Notes: generated by a model not told the origin, from the letters alone. A stretch of 64,000 nt of DNA from Geopseudomonas aromaticivorans (GCF_019097855.1 NZ_JAHRGL010000002.1:62001-126000); one strand, 5' to 3'; positions 33,916 through 43,736 are shown, counted from the first letter of the stretch. Program-made: numbers and translations.

Positions 33916-34971
33916 TCAGCGTCCGTTGAGCTGCCGCATCCGCTCGGCCGTTGGCGGGTGAGTGGAGAGATAGGCGGTCCAGCCGTTCTCCTCATCCTCG
34001 CAACGCTCACCCTCGGTGCATTTGTGCGCAGCGCTCTCCAGCCGTGCCAGCATCTGTCCCAACTGAACGGCGTCGATGCCGTGGCTCGCCAGCATGCCGG
34101 CGGCGAAGCGGTCGGCCTCGTATTCGAAGTCGCGTGAGTAGCCAAGTTCGGTGAGAATCAGCGGAATGGCCGCGACCAGGGACGATACGGAAGAAACGTC
34201 GCCGGTCACCGTCATCACCACCAGACCGAGTGCAGACCCCTGCAGCACCTGACGCAGGCCGTGGCGGCGATCGACGTGGCCGATCTCATGCGCCAGCACC
34301 GCCAGCAACTCCTCGTCGTGCTCGGCGAGCTTCACCAATTGGTCGGTGAAGATCACCGTGCCCGAAGGCAGCGCAAACGCGTTGGCCCCGATTGGGCGAG
34401 CCGCCTTGCGGAACTCGACCTGAACCGGCAGGCCGCTGGCTTGCATCATCGGCGCGAACCGCTTGCGCAGCCGCGCCTGCTCCTCGAGCGGCAACTCGGA
34501 GGGAAACAGCAGCTCGTCCTCAAGCAGCTCGAGCGTGCCCTCGCCGATCTGCCTGTTGACTGCTTCCGGCAGGGCGAAGGCGGTAGCTTCGGCCAGCGCT
34601 GGAATGCCGTACCGCATGTCGCCCCAGACGAAGGCAATCGTGACCACCAGGCCGAGCAGCACATAACGCAGGCTGGACTCCAGCCGATGGATAAGGCCGT
34701 TCCGCCTATCGCTGCCGGCGAGTAGCCGGTCGACCGCATCATTGTCGGCGGTCTCGAAACTGCCGCCGTCGACAAAGCGCAGCATGCGTGGCGTGTTGCC
34801 GAGGCGCGAACTGACGACGACCTCGGCGAGGGGCAGCGGCCCGGCGAGCAGCGCATCGCCGGCGATCACGCGCAGGCAACCGTCGGCCACGACCAGCGTG
34901 GCCGCGACCGGCCGTGACGACTCGCCACCGAACCAGGTGCCGGCAAGCTCGTACACAGCCGCTGTACTCAC
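33916..34971 (-). CDS. M48-family membrane metalloprotease
   Basis: 351 residues from a GTG that overlaps the stop of the DUF898 gene (GTGA), implying translational coupling. One membrane helix (about 102-117), then a protease domain with zinc motif HEIGH at 228-232 and the third ligand in EYEAD near 283-287. C-terminal STHPPTAERMRQL is typical of M48/Ste24-like proteases (HtpX, BepA, LoiP relatives). It probably processes or degrades envelope proteins, and its pairing with the DUF898 protein suggests a shared membrane complex. A longer in-frame reading upstream lies inside the DUF898 gene and is rejected. Confidence 0.88.
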   Translation of the reverse strand: MSTAAVYELAGTWFGGESSRPVAATLVVADGCLRVIAGDALLAGPLPLAEVVVSSRLGNTPRMLRFVDGGSFETADNDAVDRLLAGSDRRNGLIHRLESSLRYVLLGLVVTIAFVWGDMRYGIPALAEATAFALPEAVNRQIGEGTLELLEDELLFPSELPLEEQARLRKRFAPMMQASGLPVQVEFRKAARPIGANAFALPSGTVIFTDQLVKLAEHDEELLAVLAHEIGHVDRRHGLRQVLQGSALGLVVMTVTGDVSSVSSLVAAIPLILTELGYSRDFEYEADRFAAGMLASHGIDAVQLGQMLARLESAAHKCTEGERCEDEENGWTAYLSTHPPTAERMRQLNGR

Positions 34972-36422
34972 AGAGCCAGACCCACGTCGAACATGTCGGC
35001 GAATTCGCCGCCGAGGGAGGAGACTTCCTTGCGCCGGGCGGCGATGAAGCCGTCGAGATCGTCGCAGGCCACCAGCGCCATGTGCTCGGCGGCATAGCGC
35101 GCGTTGCGCACCTTCGCCCACGGATAGAACAGGCCCAGGGTCAGCAACATGCCGAGCATGTTCACCAGCATCAGCATGCTGTAGCTGCCCAGCTCGTACT
35201 GCGAAACCAGGTGGTTGTCGCCCAGCGCCAGGTTGCCATAGACCAGGTTGGTGAACCTGACGTTGAAGAAGGCGAACAACAGCAGATAGGTCACGGCGCC
35301 GACCGCCGACGCCAGGACCGGACTCAGGCCGCTCAGTACGGAGATCAGCACGCCGGCGGCGACGCCGATGCCCAGCATCGCCAGGAAGATCATGTAGAAC
35401 GGGCGGGCGCCGACGTCGAGCTGGAAGCATGAGGTGCCGTAGCGGCTGTTGCCGGCAATGAAGCGCTGCTGCTTGTGCATCGCCAGCGGCATCAGGATAC
35501 CCAGCGTCAGCGCGCCCAGCAGCGGCCAAACCAGGAAGGCCATCGCCGCGTCGCCATAGCTGCCATCGAAGCCGAAGCGCACGCCGCGCCAGGCGCTGTT
35601 GCTGTTGCGGAAGCTCAGCCCGCGCACGATGATCCACGGCAGCGCGACGAGCAGCAGCAGGCCCATCACCGCGCCGAGCACCACCGACAGCTCGCCGGCC
35701 ACGGAATAGATCACCAGGCAGGCGAAGGCGATCAGGCGCCCCTTGAGGATCTTCAGCGGATCGGCCAGGTAATCGAAGCTGCTGCCGTCGAGCTGGGTGT
35801 TGGCGTAGAAGTAGCGCTGCGTCCTCACCTTGGCCCAGGCCGAGTAGATGCCGAGGGTGACGATGGAAAGCAGGATGTTGACGATCCAGATGCGGAAGAA
35901 CTCAAAGCCTTCACCGCGAAACTCGAAGGCCAGTTCCCGTGGCGCCGCACTGGCGGCGTCTTTGCCACGCGCGGTCACCGCCGCGGGCGGTGCGCCATCT
36001 CCCTGGATGCGCGCGGCACCGGCTGCCGCCTCGTGGTGTTCGCGCTGCGGAGGCGAGATCGCCACGGGCTGCCCGACAGCGGGTGCAGCATCGGTCTGGA
36101 TGGCGAGTGGCACAGCCGGAGCGGCAACGGCGCCCTTGCTCTTGACCACGCCCGGCATCGACGCCGCGGGCGGAGCAGGCCGGGCGAGAGGGGGAGCCTC
36201 GACCATGACCACAGCGCCGATGCGCCGCAGCGCATCGCGATAGCGCGCGGCCTCATCGTTGGTCAGCCCGTTCTTGAGTACCACGCGAGGATGGGAAAAC
36301 AGCTGATCGAGCCGCTCGGCGCTCAACTTGAACAGGCGCCCGAATGCTGCCTGCACCTGCTCCTTGCTGAAACCGTCGAGGACTTCGCCCCTGAACACTA
36401 CCGCATACACTGCTTCCGACAT
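34968..36422 (-). CDS. DUF898 (YjgN-like) membrane protein
   Basis: 484 residues. N-terminal cytosolic domain (YAVVFRGEVLDGFSKEQVQAAFGRLF) of a type that tops several Pseudomonas membrane proteins, a Pro/Ala-rich linker (about 80-165), then the DUF898 unit: FRGEGFEFFRIWIVNILLSIVTLGIYSAWAKVRTQRYFY, repeated near the C-terminus as LGLFYPWAKVRNARY. About ten membrane helices. Function unknown. AGGGAG supports ATG 36422 over GTG 36428. The gap 36423-36765 holds its promoter region but nothing I can define. Confidence 0.85.
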   Translation of the reverse strand: MSEAVYAVVFRGEVLDGFSKEQVQAAFGRLFKLSAERLDQLFSHPRVVLKNGLTNDEAARYRDALRRIGAVVMVEAPPLARPAPPAASMPGVVKSKGAVAAPAVPLAIQTDAAPAVGQPVAISPPQREHHEAAAGAARIQGDGAPPAAVTARGKDAASAAPRELAFEFRGEGFEFFRIWIVNILLSIVTLGIYSAWAKVRTQRYFYANTQLDGSSFDYLADPLKILKGRLIAFACLVIYSVAGELSVVLGAVMGLLLLVALPWIIVRGLSFRNSNSAWRGVRFGFDGSYGDAAMAFLVWPLLGALTLGILMPLAMHKQQRFIAGNSRYGTSCFQLDVGARPFYMIFLAMLGIGVAAGVLISVLSGLSPVLASAVGAVTYLLLFAFFNVRFTNLVYGNLALGDNHLVSQYELGSYSMLMLVNMLGMLLTLGLFYPWAKVRNARYAAEHMALVACDDLDGFIAARRKEVSSLGGEFADMFDVGLAL

Positions 36423-36765
36423 TGGCACTTCTCCCTGGGGCTATATCCCTTGCCACGTATTTAAGTACCTGAAGGAACGTGATCCGGCATCGCGCAGGCC
36501 CGAATCGCCCAGCCCCTTTAACCTCAAGGCATTGGGCGCCGTATAAGGCCACAGGAAACCGGAGTGCCTCCTTTCAGGTAGTTATCCATTGCCAATTCGG
36601 TCATGCCATCCGGCAATCTCACTGGCAGTGCCGCGGATGATAAATGCAATGCCGGCCGCACTCCAATCACCGGTGCACACGGCCATCGGTCCTGCCTGCC
36701 AGCGCGGACTTACCTGTGCCGGCCGGTCCGCCGCGCCCGTGACGATTCGGGATGCGGCCGGCCAG

Positions 36766-39039
36766 TCAGTATCTGATCGACGCCACTTCCCACCAGCCCG
36801 GCAGCAACTCCCTGACCCTGGCCTGCCCGAAGCGATCGTCGAGCAGGTACACCACGCCCTGGTCGGAGGTGGTGCGAATCACCCGCCCGGCGGCCTGGAC
36901 GACCTTCTGCAGGCCCGGGTACAGATAGGCGTAGTCGTAGCCGCTGCCCTGGCCGAACATCTGCTGCATGCGCGCCTTGATCTCCTCGTTGATCTCGTTG
37001 ACCTGCGGCAGGCCAAGGGTGGCGATGAAGGCGCCGATCAGGCGGTTGCCGGGCAGGTCGATGCCCTCGCCGAAGGCACCGCCCAGCACGGCAAAACCGA
37101 TGCCCTGCGAGCTGTCGGTGAAGCCATCCAGGAAGGCCTGGCGCTCGCTCTCGTTCATGCTGCGGGTCTGTACGCTGCTCGGAATCTCCGGATGCAGGGT
37201 CATGAACAGTTCCCGCACCTGTTGCAGATAGGCGTAGCTGCTGAAGAAGGCCAGGTAGTTGCCGGGCCGGGCCTGGTACTGCGCGGCCATGATCCGGCAG
37301 ATCGGCGCGAGGCTGGCGTCACGATGCTGGAAACGGGTCGACAGGTTGCGCACAATCCGCACCTCCAGCTGTTCGGCCGAGAACGGCGATTCCACCTCGA
37401 GCCAGCGGGTTTCCTCGGGCAGGCCGAGCAGGTCGCGGTAGTAGTTCGCCGGGCGCAGGGTGGCGGAGAACAGGGTCGTGGTGTGGGCGTCGGCGAAGCG
37501 ACCGGCCAGGAAGGGCGCCGGCACCACGTTGCGCAGGCAGAGGGTCGAGCGGCTGCGCACCATCGAGCTTTCATGCCGGCTGATGTCGAACAGCGAGTGC
37601 GCGCCGTAGGCCTCGGCGAGGCGGCAGAACAGCATGGCGTCCAGGTAGAACTGCAGCAGGGCGCGGTCGTTGCCGTTGGGCTGGTCGGTCAGGTGATCGG
37701 TAATGGCGCTGACGGCTTTCTGCAGGGCCATGACGAACAGGTCCGGCAGCGTCGGGTAGATCTGGTAGGTGACCTCCTGGTCCCGGTTGAGCTGGTTCCA
37801 GTGGCGGTTTACCCGTTCCAGTGAGCCTTTCAGGGCCGCCGGGGCGACGCGGCGCATCTCGAGGAAAACGTCCTGGTCCAGCTCCGCCGTGTACATGCTG
37901 CGCGCGCGTTCGACCAGGTTGTGCGCCTCGTCGACCAGCACCGCCACCCGCCACTCGTTGAGCAGCTTCAGGCCGTAGAGCAGGGCGCTCAGGTCGAAGT
38001 AGTAGTTGTAGTCGCCGACCACCACATCAACCCAGCGGCACAGCTCCTGGCTCAGGTAGTAGGGGCAGACCTGGTGGGCGAGGGCGATCTCGCGCACCTG
38101 TTCCTGGGTCAGCCAGCGCTGCTGCAGGGCGGCCAGGCGGGCGGCGGGCAGGCGGTCGTAGAAGCCTTGGGCCAGCGGGCAGGATTCGCCATGGCAACTC
38201 TTGTCCGGATGCTCGCAGGCCTTGTCGCGGGCCACATGTTCGAGCACGCGCAGCGGCATGTCCGTTTCCTGGCGGAGCAGGCTGTCCAGGGCGTCCAGGG
38301 CCAGGCGCCGGCCGGGCGTCTTGGCGGTGAGGAAGAACAGGCGGTCGAGCTGCTGCGCGGGGAAGGCCTTGAGCTGGGGGAACAGCGTGGCGAGGGTCTT
38401 GCCGATCCCAGTGGTGGCCTGCGCCATCAGGGTATGGCCATCGCGGGCGGCGCGGTAGACCGCTTCGGCCAACTGGCGCTGGCCGCGGCGAAACTGCGGA
38501 TACGGGAAGGTCAGTCTCTCCAGACTGGCATCGCGCGCCTCGCGATGCGCCTCCTCCTGCTGCGCCCAGGCGATGAAGCGCCCGCAGTGCAAGGCGAAAA
38601 AGGCCTGCAGCTGCGCCGCCGTGAAGCCTTCGCGAAACACGGTTTCCTTCTGCGTCAGCACGTTGAAATAGACCACCGCCAGCTCGATTTCGTCCAGCCC
38701 CTCGCTCTGGCAGAGCAGCCAGCCATACACCTTCACCTGCGCCCAGTGCAGCAGGCGGTGGTTTTCCGGGATGCGGGCGACGTCGCCACGGTGGGTCTTG
38801 ATCTCCTCCAGGAGGTTTTGCCCCGGGTCATAGCCATCGGCGCGGCCGCTGACCACCAGGCCCGGCCAGGTTCCGACCAGGGGCAACTCCGACTGGTAGT
38901 CCGCGCCGCGGCGCGCCACCACCGTCTGGTGCCCGGCGATGCCTTCCTGCGCGGTCGGCGAGGGGGTGAAGCGCAGGTCGAGATCGCCCTCCTTGGCGGT
39001 GAACTCGCACAGGGCGCGCACGGCTACGGCATAGGTCAT
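36766..39039 (-). CDS. XPD/DinG-like ATP-dependent DNA helicase with Fe-S cysteines
   Basis: 757 residues. An N-terminal PD-(D/E)XK-like stretch (SGRADGYD, LLEEIKTHRGD, about 60-90) precedes the helicase core. Walker A is ATTGIGKT, Walker B LVDEAHN, and the C-terminal VVQAAGRVIRT is motif VI of superfamily 2. Cysteines in CEHPDKSCHGESCPL and CPYYLS fit the four ligands of the XPD-type [4Fe-4S] domain. It starts at an ATGA overlap with the FAN1-type nuclease stop, so the two are coupled and likely act together on cross-links or branched DNA. Confidence 0.9.
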   Translation of the reverse strand: MTYAVAVRALCEFTAKEGDLDLRFTPSPTAQEGIAGHQTVVARRGADYQSELPLVGTWPGLVVSGRADGYDPGQNLLEEIKTHRGDVARIPENHRLLHWAQVKVYGWLLCQSEGLDEIELAVVYFNVLTQKETVFREGFTAAQLQAFFALHCGRFIAWAQQEEAHREARDASLERLTFPYPQFRRGQRQLAEAVYRAARDGHTLMAQATTGIGKTLATLFPQLKAFPAQQLDRLFFLTAKTPGRRLALDALDSLLRQETDMPLRVLEHVARDKACEHPDKSCHGESCPLAQGFYDRLPAARLAALQQRWLTQEQVREIALAHQVCPYYLSQELCRWVDVVVGDYNYYFDLSALLYGLKLLNEWRVAVLVDEAHNLVERARSMYTAELDQDVFLEMRRVAPAALKGSLERVNRHWNQLNRDQEVTYQIYPTLPDLFVMALQKAVSAITDHLTDQPNGNDRALLQFYLDAMLFCRLAEAYGAHSLFDISRHESSMVRSRSTLCLRNVVPAPFLAGRFADAHTTTLFSATLRPANYYRDLLGLPEETRWLEVESPFSAEQLEVRIVRNLSTRFQHRDASLAPICRIMAAQYQARPGNYLAFFSSYAYLQQVRELFMTLHPEIPSSVQTRSMNESERQAFLDGFTDSSQGIGFAVLGGAFGEGIDLPGNRLIGAFIATLGLPQVNEINEEIKARMQQMFGQGSGYDYAYLYPGLQKVVQAAGRVIRTTSDQGVVYLLDDRFGQARVRELLPGWWEVASIRY

Positions 39040-40676
39040 GCCTCGGCCCAGCTCACGTAGCAGACTTCCACTGGGATGCCGTGCTCGGCCGCGAAGGCCA
39101 GCCAGCGCTTCTGGTTGTCCTGCAGGCGGTCGCCGGGACCCTTTACCTCGATCAGCCGGTAGCGGCGCTCGGCGGGATAGAACTGGATCAGGTCGGGCAT
39201 GCCGGCGCGGTTGGCCCTGAGGTCGCGCAGCAGCCGCTCGAAACAGGCGCGCAGGTGTGCGGCGGGGATGCACGCCAGGGCCTGCTCCAGCAGTTCCTCG
39301 CTGAGCAGATTCCAGAACACGAAGGGCGATTGGGTGGCGTACTTGTCGCGATAGCGCTGGCGGATCTGTGTCTGCCAGTCCGGGCTGTCCAGGCGGCCCA
39401 GGCAGGCGTCGAACAGCGCCTGACGCCGCGGGTAGAACTCGGCGCTGTACAGATCCACCGGCCCGGTGTGGAAGGGATGGAAGAAGGCGCCCGGCAGCGG
39501 GGCGAAGATGGCCTCCCAGCAGAGCAGGCCGAACAGGCTGCACAGCAGGGTGTTTTCCACGTAGTGCGCGGGCGCCAGCTCGCTGTGCAGATAGTCGCGC
39601 ACGGCGAACTCGACGCTGCCGTGCTGCGGGCGCTCCAGGACCAGTTCCATCCGGCATTCGCCATGGGCTGGCTGGCGTTTGCCGACGGGCAGGCCGAGCT
39701 TGCGCTGCAGGCGGGTCAGCGCCCGCTCCAGGCGCTGCGTCTCCTCGTCGTTGTGCGGGGCGGCGCTGAGGGCTTGCGCCAGCGCATGGGCCTCGGAGTG
39801 CCGCCCGAGCTTTTCCAGCACGCGGATCTGCCGCCAGCGCGCCTCGCCATGGGCGCAGCGCTGGTAGACCGCGAGGGCGCGCTGCGTTTCGTCCTGCTTC
39901 TCCAGCTGCTGGGCGATGCGGAACAGCAGCCTGGCGTGGCGGGACTGCAGGTAGGGGTTGTCCGAGGCAAAGCCGAGCAGCGAACCGAGCAGCTCCTCGA
40001 TGGGCTCGCCGGCCTCGAAGCGCAGGCGCTGCTCGCGCAGGTACAGGTACTGTTCGACGTCTTCGCGGCAGCGGAAGCCGCGGGATTCGGGGCTGATCGC
40101 CACCGGCTCGTAGCGATAGATGCCGAGGTCGGCGAGGACGAACTCCGACCAGTCCTGGCTCAGGTTGCCGAAGAACAGCAGGCGCAGGCGATCGCACAGC
40201 TCGCCGACCTGCAGGCTGTACAGGCGGTCGTCGAGCGTCGGGCACCAGGCGGCGAAGGGTTGCGCCGGCAGCGCCAGCGCCAGGAGCTGCTCCAGCAACG
40301 CGGTTTTCTTCTGCGCGGCGCGCCGGTCAGCCAGGGGCAGCTGCGCCAGCAGCTCGTCCTTGCGCAGCAGGGCAGCGATCTCTGAAGGCTCCAGCAGAGC
40401 CTGGTCGCTGAGCCATCCGCACTGGATTAGCGCCCGGGCGGCCGCGTGGATATCGCTGATCTCGGCGTACTGCAGCTTGCTGGCGCGGAAGTGGCTGCCC
40501 TGGCGCATGACCATGCGCACCAGCAGCGCCTGCGCAGGCCAGGCAAGCGCGGCGAACTGGGCGATGAAGGCGCGTTCTTCGTCGCTCAGCAGGTCGGCAG
40601 AGCGCTCGCTGATCCAGGCGAGCGCGGTGCGAAAGTTGCTGAGGTAATAGAGTTCGGGGGGCAGGGACGTAGGCAT
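39036..40676 (-). CDS. FAN1-type VRR-NUC structure-specific nuclease
   Basis: 546 residues, close to the Pseudomonas aeruginosa FAN1 homologue. C-terminal VRR-NUC active site: GMPDLIQFYPAERRY followed by LIEVKGPGDRLQDNQ, i.e. PD...ExK near residues 490-515. The N-terminal and middle helical regions include a TPR-like stretch (ARLLFRIAQQLEKQDETQRALAVYQRCA). FAN1 cuts 5' flaps and unhooks inter-strand cross-links. Overlaps the helicase start by four bases. The 319 bases upstream (40677-40995) show no gene and no convincing LexA site. Confidence 0.9.
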   Translation of the reverse strand: MPTSLPPELYYLSNFRTALAWISERSADLLSDEERAFIAQFAALAWPAQALLVRMVMRQGSHFRASKLQYAEISDIHAAARALIQCGWLSDQALLEPSEIAALLRKDELLAQLPLADRRAAQKKTALLEQLLALALPAQPFAAWCPTLDDRLYSLQVGELCDRLRLLFFGNLSQDWSEFVLADLGIYRYEPVAISPESRGFRCREDVEQYLYLREQRLRFEAGEPIEELLGSLLGFASDNPYLQSRHARLLFRIAQQLEKQDETQRALAVYQRCAHGEARWRQIRVLEKLGRHSEAHALAQALSAAPHNDEETQRLERALTRLQRKLGLPVGKRQPAHGECRMELVLERPQHGSVEFAVRDYLHSELAPAHYVENTLLCSLFGLLCWEAIFAPLPGAFFHPFHTGPVDLYSAEFYPRRQALFDACLGRLDSPDWQTQIRQRYRDKYATQSPFVFWNLLSEELLEQALACIPAAHLRACFERLLRDLRANRAGMPDLIQFYPAERRYRLIEVKGPGDRLQDNQKRWLAFAAEHGIPVEVCYVSWAEA

Positions 40677-40995
40677 GGCGGGATGTTATGTACAAGCATC
40701 CAGCATTGCCAAGGCTGTGTGTCGGATTCTTCAGCGTCGGGCGCCTGTCCCTACGTCGCCACCCAGCCGGGTCTGCACCGCGACGGGGCCGAGGGGATCT
40801 CGCAGTTGCTGGGGTTGCCGTTGTGAGCCGGGACATTGCGGGAGGGGGCCTGTTGCGGGGGGCAGCGGCCTGGTCACTGGACCGGTCAGCTTCCGGTTGG
40901 TCGAATACCATGGCCTCTTCTGGATGAATACGACCCATAGCTGCCGGTCGCGACAGGCAGCAATCGCCCCTTGGCGGTCTGTTGGACGATGCCTG

Positions 40996-41565
40996 TCAAT
41001 CCTGCTTGGTGACTTCGATCTTGCGTATGTCGAATCCCTTTTGCGATAGTCTGGCCAGCATGTTTTTGTAGTCATTGGGGGCGATTTTTGGCGTTCTGGC
41101 AAGAATCCAAAGGTATTCTTTTTTCGGCTCGCTCACCGCAACTAACTGGTAATTTTCATCAAGATCTATAACCCAGTAGTCGCCCCAAACGAACGGCAGA
41201 AATGACAGCCATTGGGGCGCGAAGCGAACCTTCAGTTTTGGTGAAGTGGCAGGACCTATCTGCCTTGCGGTACCGATTGCTTCAGTCATCTCCCCGTTTT
41301 CGAGTCGACAACGGTTGATGACTTGCACCATGCCATCATTCTTGAGGCTGTATTCTGCTTTTGTGCCACCTGTACATTTCTTCTGGAACCAATTTGGGAA
41401 TTTGGCTATTTCATACCAAGTACCCATGTAGCGAGGCACATCAAGTGCAGGAATCGTGCTTAAGGCACTGTTGCCGGGCTGCCCGTCAGCTCTTGATGCG
41501 GCATCTCCTGCAACTGCATTCACTGCACACAGAAAGAAGATCGCGGCAAATAAATTCTTTTTCAC
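40996..41565 (-). CDS. Blc-like bacterial lipocalin
   Basis: 189 residues from a GTG start preceded by AAAGAGG. Signal peptide MKKNLFAAIFFLCAVNAVAG. The lipocalin fold signature is YMGTWYEIAKFPNWFQKKC near the mature N-terminus, with YWVIDLDENYQLVAVSEPKKEYLWILAR further on. Blc binds fatty acids or lysophospholipids in the envelope. Classical Blc is a lipoprotein; here the only leader cysteine is in the hydrophobic core, so it may be a soluble periplasmic form. GC is clearly lower than its neighbours, suggesting recent acquisition. Confidence 0.88.
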   Translation of the reverse strand: MKKNLFAAIFFLCAVNAVAGDAASRADGQPGNSALSTIPALDVPRYMGTWYEIAKFPNWFQKKCTGGTKAEYSLKNDGMVQVINRCRLENGEMTEAIGTARQIGPATSPKLKVRFAPQWLSFLPFVWGDYWVIDLDENYQLVAVSEPKKEYLWILARTPKIAPNDYKNMLARLSQKGFDIRKIEVTKQD

Positions 41566-41735
41566 TGTTGCCTCTTTCAATTTTGTGGATCGGTGTAATT
41601 GCAAGATCTGTATAGGCGCTCAGCACTTGTCTGAGGTTCCTGCCTAGTCTGTAGGTTACAGCATTGAACAGTCATTCGACTGACTGCTGCCGGTTACAAG
41701 GGGCTGCTCTTGGCCGTTCCCTGCCGGCCACCACC

Positions 41736-41767
41736 AAGGCCGTGACGGATCGCCCCGCCACGGCCTT
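41736..41767. terminator. Hairpin with TTTTC between lipocalin and KstD-like genes
   Basis: Stem AAGGCCGTG / CACGGCCTT, followed on the plus strand by TTC. It sits 18 bases past the stop of KstD-like paralogue 3 (minus strand), where its T-tract is poor (TTGGTGG). Confidence 0.5.
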
Positions 41768-41784
41768 TTCACTTGCGCCGGGAA

Positions 41785-43503
41785 TTACTCCCAGCCAATG
41801 GCCCCGGCGATATGCCGGCCGGCGATGTAGCCGAAGGTCACCGCCGGGCCGAGGTTTATGCCGCCGGCCGGGTAGTGGCCGCCCATGATGCTGGCCATGT
41901 CGGTGCCGGCCGCGTACAGGCCGTCGATCGGCTGGCCGGCTTGGTCCAGTACCTGGGCGCTGGCGTTGGTCTTCAGCCCCGCGAAGGTGCCGAAGCAGCC
42001 GGGCTGCACCTTCACCGCGTAGAACGGCCCGTGCTCGATGGGTGCCACGCACGGGTTGGGCTTGTGGCTGGCGTCGCCCTGCTTGCGGTTGTAGGGCGTC
42101 GAGCCGCGGCCGAAGGCCGGGTCCTCGCCGTGGAGCGCATGGCGGTTGTATTCGGCGACGGTGGCGGCCAGGCCCGCCGGATCGATGCCGCAGGCGCGGG
42201 CCAGCTCCTCGATGGTCTGGCCGGTCTTCAGGTAGCCGTTGCGCAGCCACGGGCCGAGCGGCACCGGCGCGGGACGCGAGATGCCCAGGCCGTAGCGGCG
42301 CTGGAAGCGGTGGTCGCAGATCAGCCAGGAGGCGACTTCCTGCCCCGGCGGCACTGCCGCGACCATCGCCGAGGTGTAGTCGTAGTAGCCGTTGGCCTCG
42401 TTGACGAAGCGCTTGCCGTCGGCCAGCACGCCGATGATCCCCGGTTTGCCGCGCTCGATGATGTGCGGGAAGTGGCCGCTGCTGCCGTCCTTGTGCTTGA
42501 CCAGCGACACCGGCGCCCAGGCCACCGGCGAGACCAGGTCGGTGGCCACCTGGCCGCCGGCGGATTCGCCCAGACGCAGGCCGTCGCCGGAGGCGCCCAG
42601 CGGCGGCAGGGCCAGGTGTTCGTGGCCGGTCGGCGTGCGTGGGAACAGCGCCTTGCGCCGCTCGATGTCGTTGGGGAATCCGCCGGCGGCGAGCACCACG
42701 GCCTTGCGCGCGCGGATGCTGACCTCGCCCTGGGCGGTGGCCACCACCGCGCCGCGCACGGCGCCGTCCTCCCGCAGCAGGCGCTTGGCCGGCGCCGATT
42801 CGATCAGTTGCACGCCGAGATCCGCGGCCGACTTGGCCAGCCGCGCCACCAGCGCCACGCCGTTGACCAGCTGCATGGCGCGGCCGTGGCGGGCGAGGTC
42901 GACCAGGTGGCGGCCGAAGCGCTTGCCGGCGTAGACGAACGCGCCCGGCGAGCGGGTGACGTTCATGAACGCGGCCAGATCCTTGCCGGCCATGATCGGC
43001 ATGCCGAGGAACGAGGTTTCGCGCATGGTCTTGCGCAGGCGGTGGATCAGCTCGCCGACCTCGCGGCCGTCGTAGGGCGCGGCGATCACCGAGCGCCCGC
43101 CGGTGCCGGCACCGGGGGTGTCGCCGTGGATGTCGGCGATCTGGTTGCCGTCGGCGAACTGCAGGGCGGTGTGTTTCTCGAAGAACTCGACCATGTGCGG
43201 GCCGGCCTCGAGGAAGGCGTCGATGCGCGCGGGGTCGTACTTGTCGCCCAGCTCGTGCTTGAGGTAAGTGCGCGGCAGCTCGGGGTCCTCGACGATGCCG
43301 GCGCGACGGGCCAGCGGGTTGCACGGCACCCACATCCAGCCGCCGGACCAGGCGGTGGCGCCGCCGAACACCGGGTCCTTCTCCACCACCACGACTTTCT
43401 GGCCGTGCCAGGCGGCGGTCACTGCGGCCGACAGGCCGGCGGCCCCCGAACCGACTACCAGGACATCGCATTCGAGCGCGTGGGGCAGGGGACTTGCAGG
43501 CAT
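41785..43503 (-). CDS. KstD-like FAD-dependent dehydrogenase (paralogue 3)
   Basis: 572 residues with the same plan as the paralogues at 22996 and 25230: GSGAAGLSAA near 18-27, FGGATAWSGGWMWVP, and C-terminal GPFYAVKVQPG plus PAGGINLGPAVTFGYIAG. The FYA tyrosine is conserved. Closest by eye to paralogue 1. CGGAGA precedes the ATG. Divergent from the second IclR gene, with the palindrome GGAAC-CGT-GTTCC between. The leader carries an A-rich motif, as in the other quinate-type genes. It is well separated from the others, so it may serve another ring substrate. Confidence 0.83.
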   Translation of the reverse strand: MPASPLPHALECDVLVVGSGAAGLSAAVTAAWHGQKVVVVEKDPVFGGATAWSGGWMWVPCNPLARRAGIVEDPELPRTYLKHELGDKYDPARIDAFLEAGPHMVEFFEKHTALQFADGNQIADIHGDTPGAGTGGRSVIAAPYDGREVGELIHRLRKTMRETSFLGMPIMAGKDLAAFMNVTRSPGAFVYAGKRFGRHLVDLARHGRAMQLVNGVALVARLAKSAADLGVQLIESAPAKRLLREDGAVRGAVVATAQGEVSIRARKAVVLAAGGFPNDIERRKALFPRTPTGHEHLALPPLGASGDGLRLGESAGGQVATDLVSPVAWAPVSLVKHKDGSSGHFPHIIERGKPGIIGVLADGKRFVNEANGYYDYTSAMVAAVPPGQEVASWLICDHRFQRRYGLGISRPAPVPLGPWLRNGYLKTGQTIEELARACGIDPAGLAATVAEYNRHALHGEDPAFGRGSTPYNRKQGDASHKPNPCVAPIEHGPFYAVKVQPGCFGTFAGLKTNASAQVLDQAGQPIDGLYAAGTDMASIMGGHYPAGGINLGPAVTFGYIAGRHIAGAIGWE

Positions 43504-43555
43504 GGCGTTTCTCCGGGCTGTAACGGCGGGGCGACGTGCGTGGTCGCGTATCCGC

Positions 43556-43568
43556 ACTTGTTGTTTTT
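43556..43568 (-). promoter_or_regulatory. Hfq/Crc-type A-rich motif upstream of KstD-like paralogue 3
   Basis: mRNA sequence AAAAACAACAAGT about 50 bases before the start, farther from the ribosome site than in the other cases. Confidence 0.4.
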
Positions 43569-43581
43569 GGAACCGTGTTCC
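43569..43581. promoter_or_regulatory. Palindromic operator between KstD-like paralogue 3 and IclR-2
   Basis: GGAAC-CGT-GTTCC. On the minus strand TATTAT just upstream is a plausible -10 of the flavoprotein gene, so the palindrome would cover the transcript start. A close variant GGAAC-TAG-GTTCT lies before the Gfo/TIM operon (45471). Confidence 0.6.
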
Positions 43582-43736
43582 GATAATAGAGATTCAGACG
43601 CGACTCGCCAAGCGCGAACTGTCGTCGAGAGGGAGTGATGGCCGGAGCAGGGGACGTGTGCCGCCGCGCGCATTGCGGTTTCCGCTGCCGGTCCGGCTCT
43701 TTTAGAATCGCCGCATCTAACGCATGGATACCGAAC

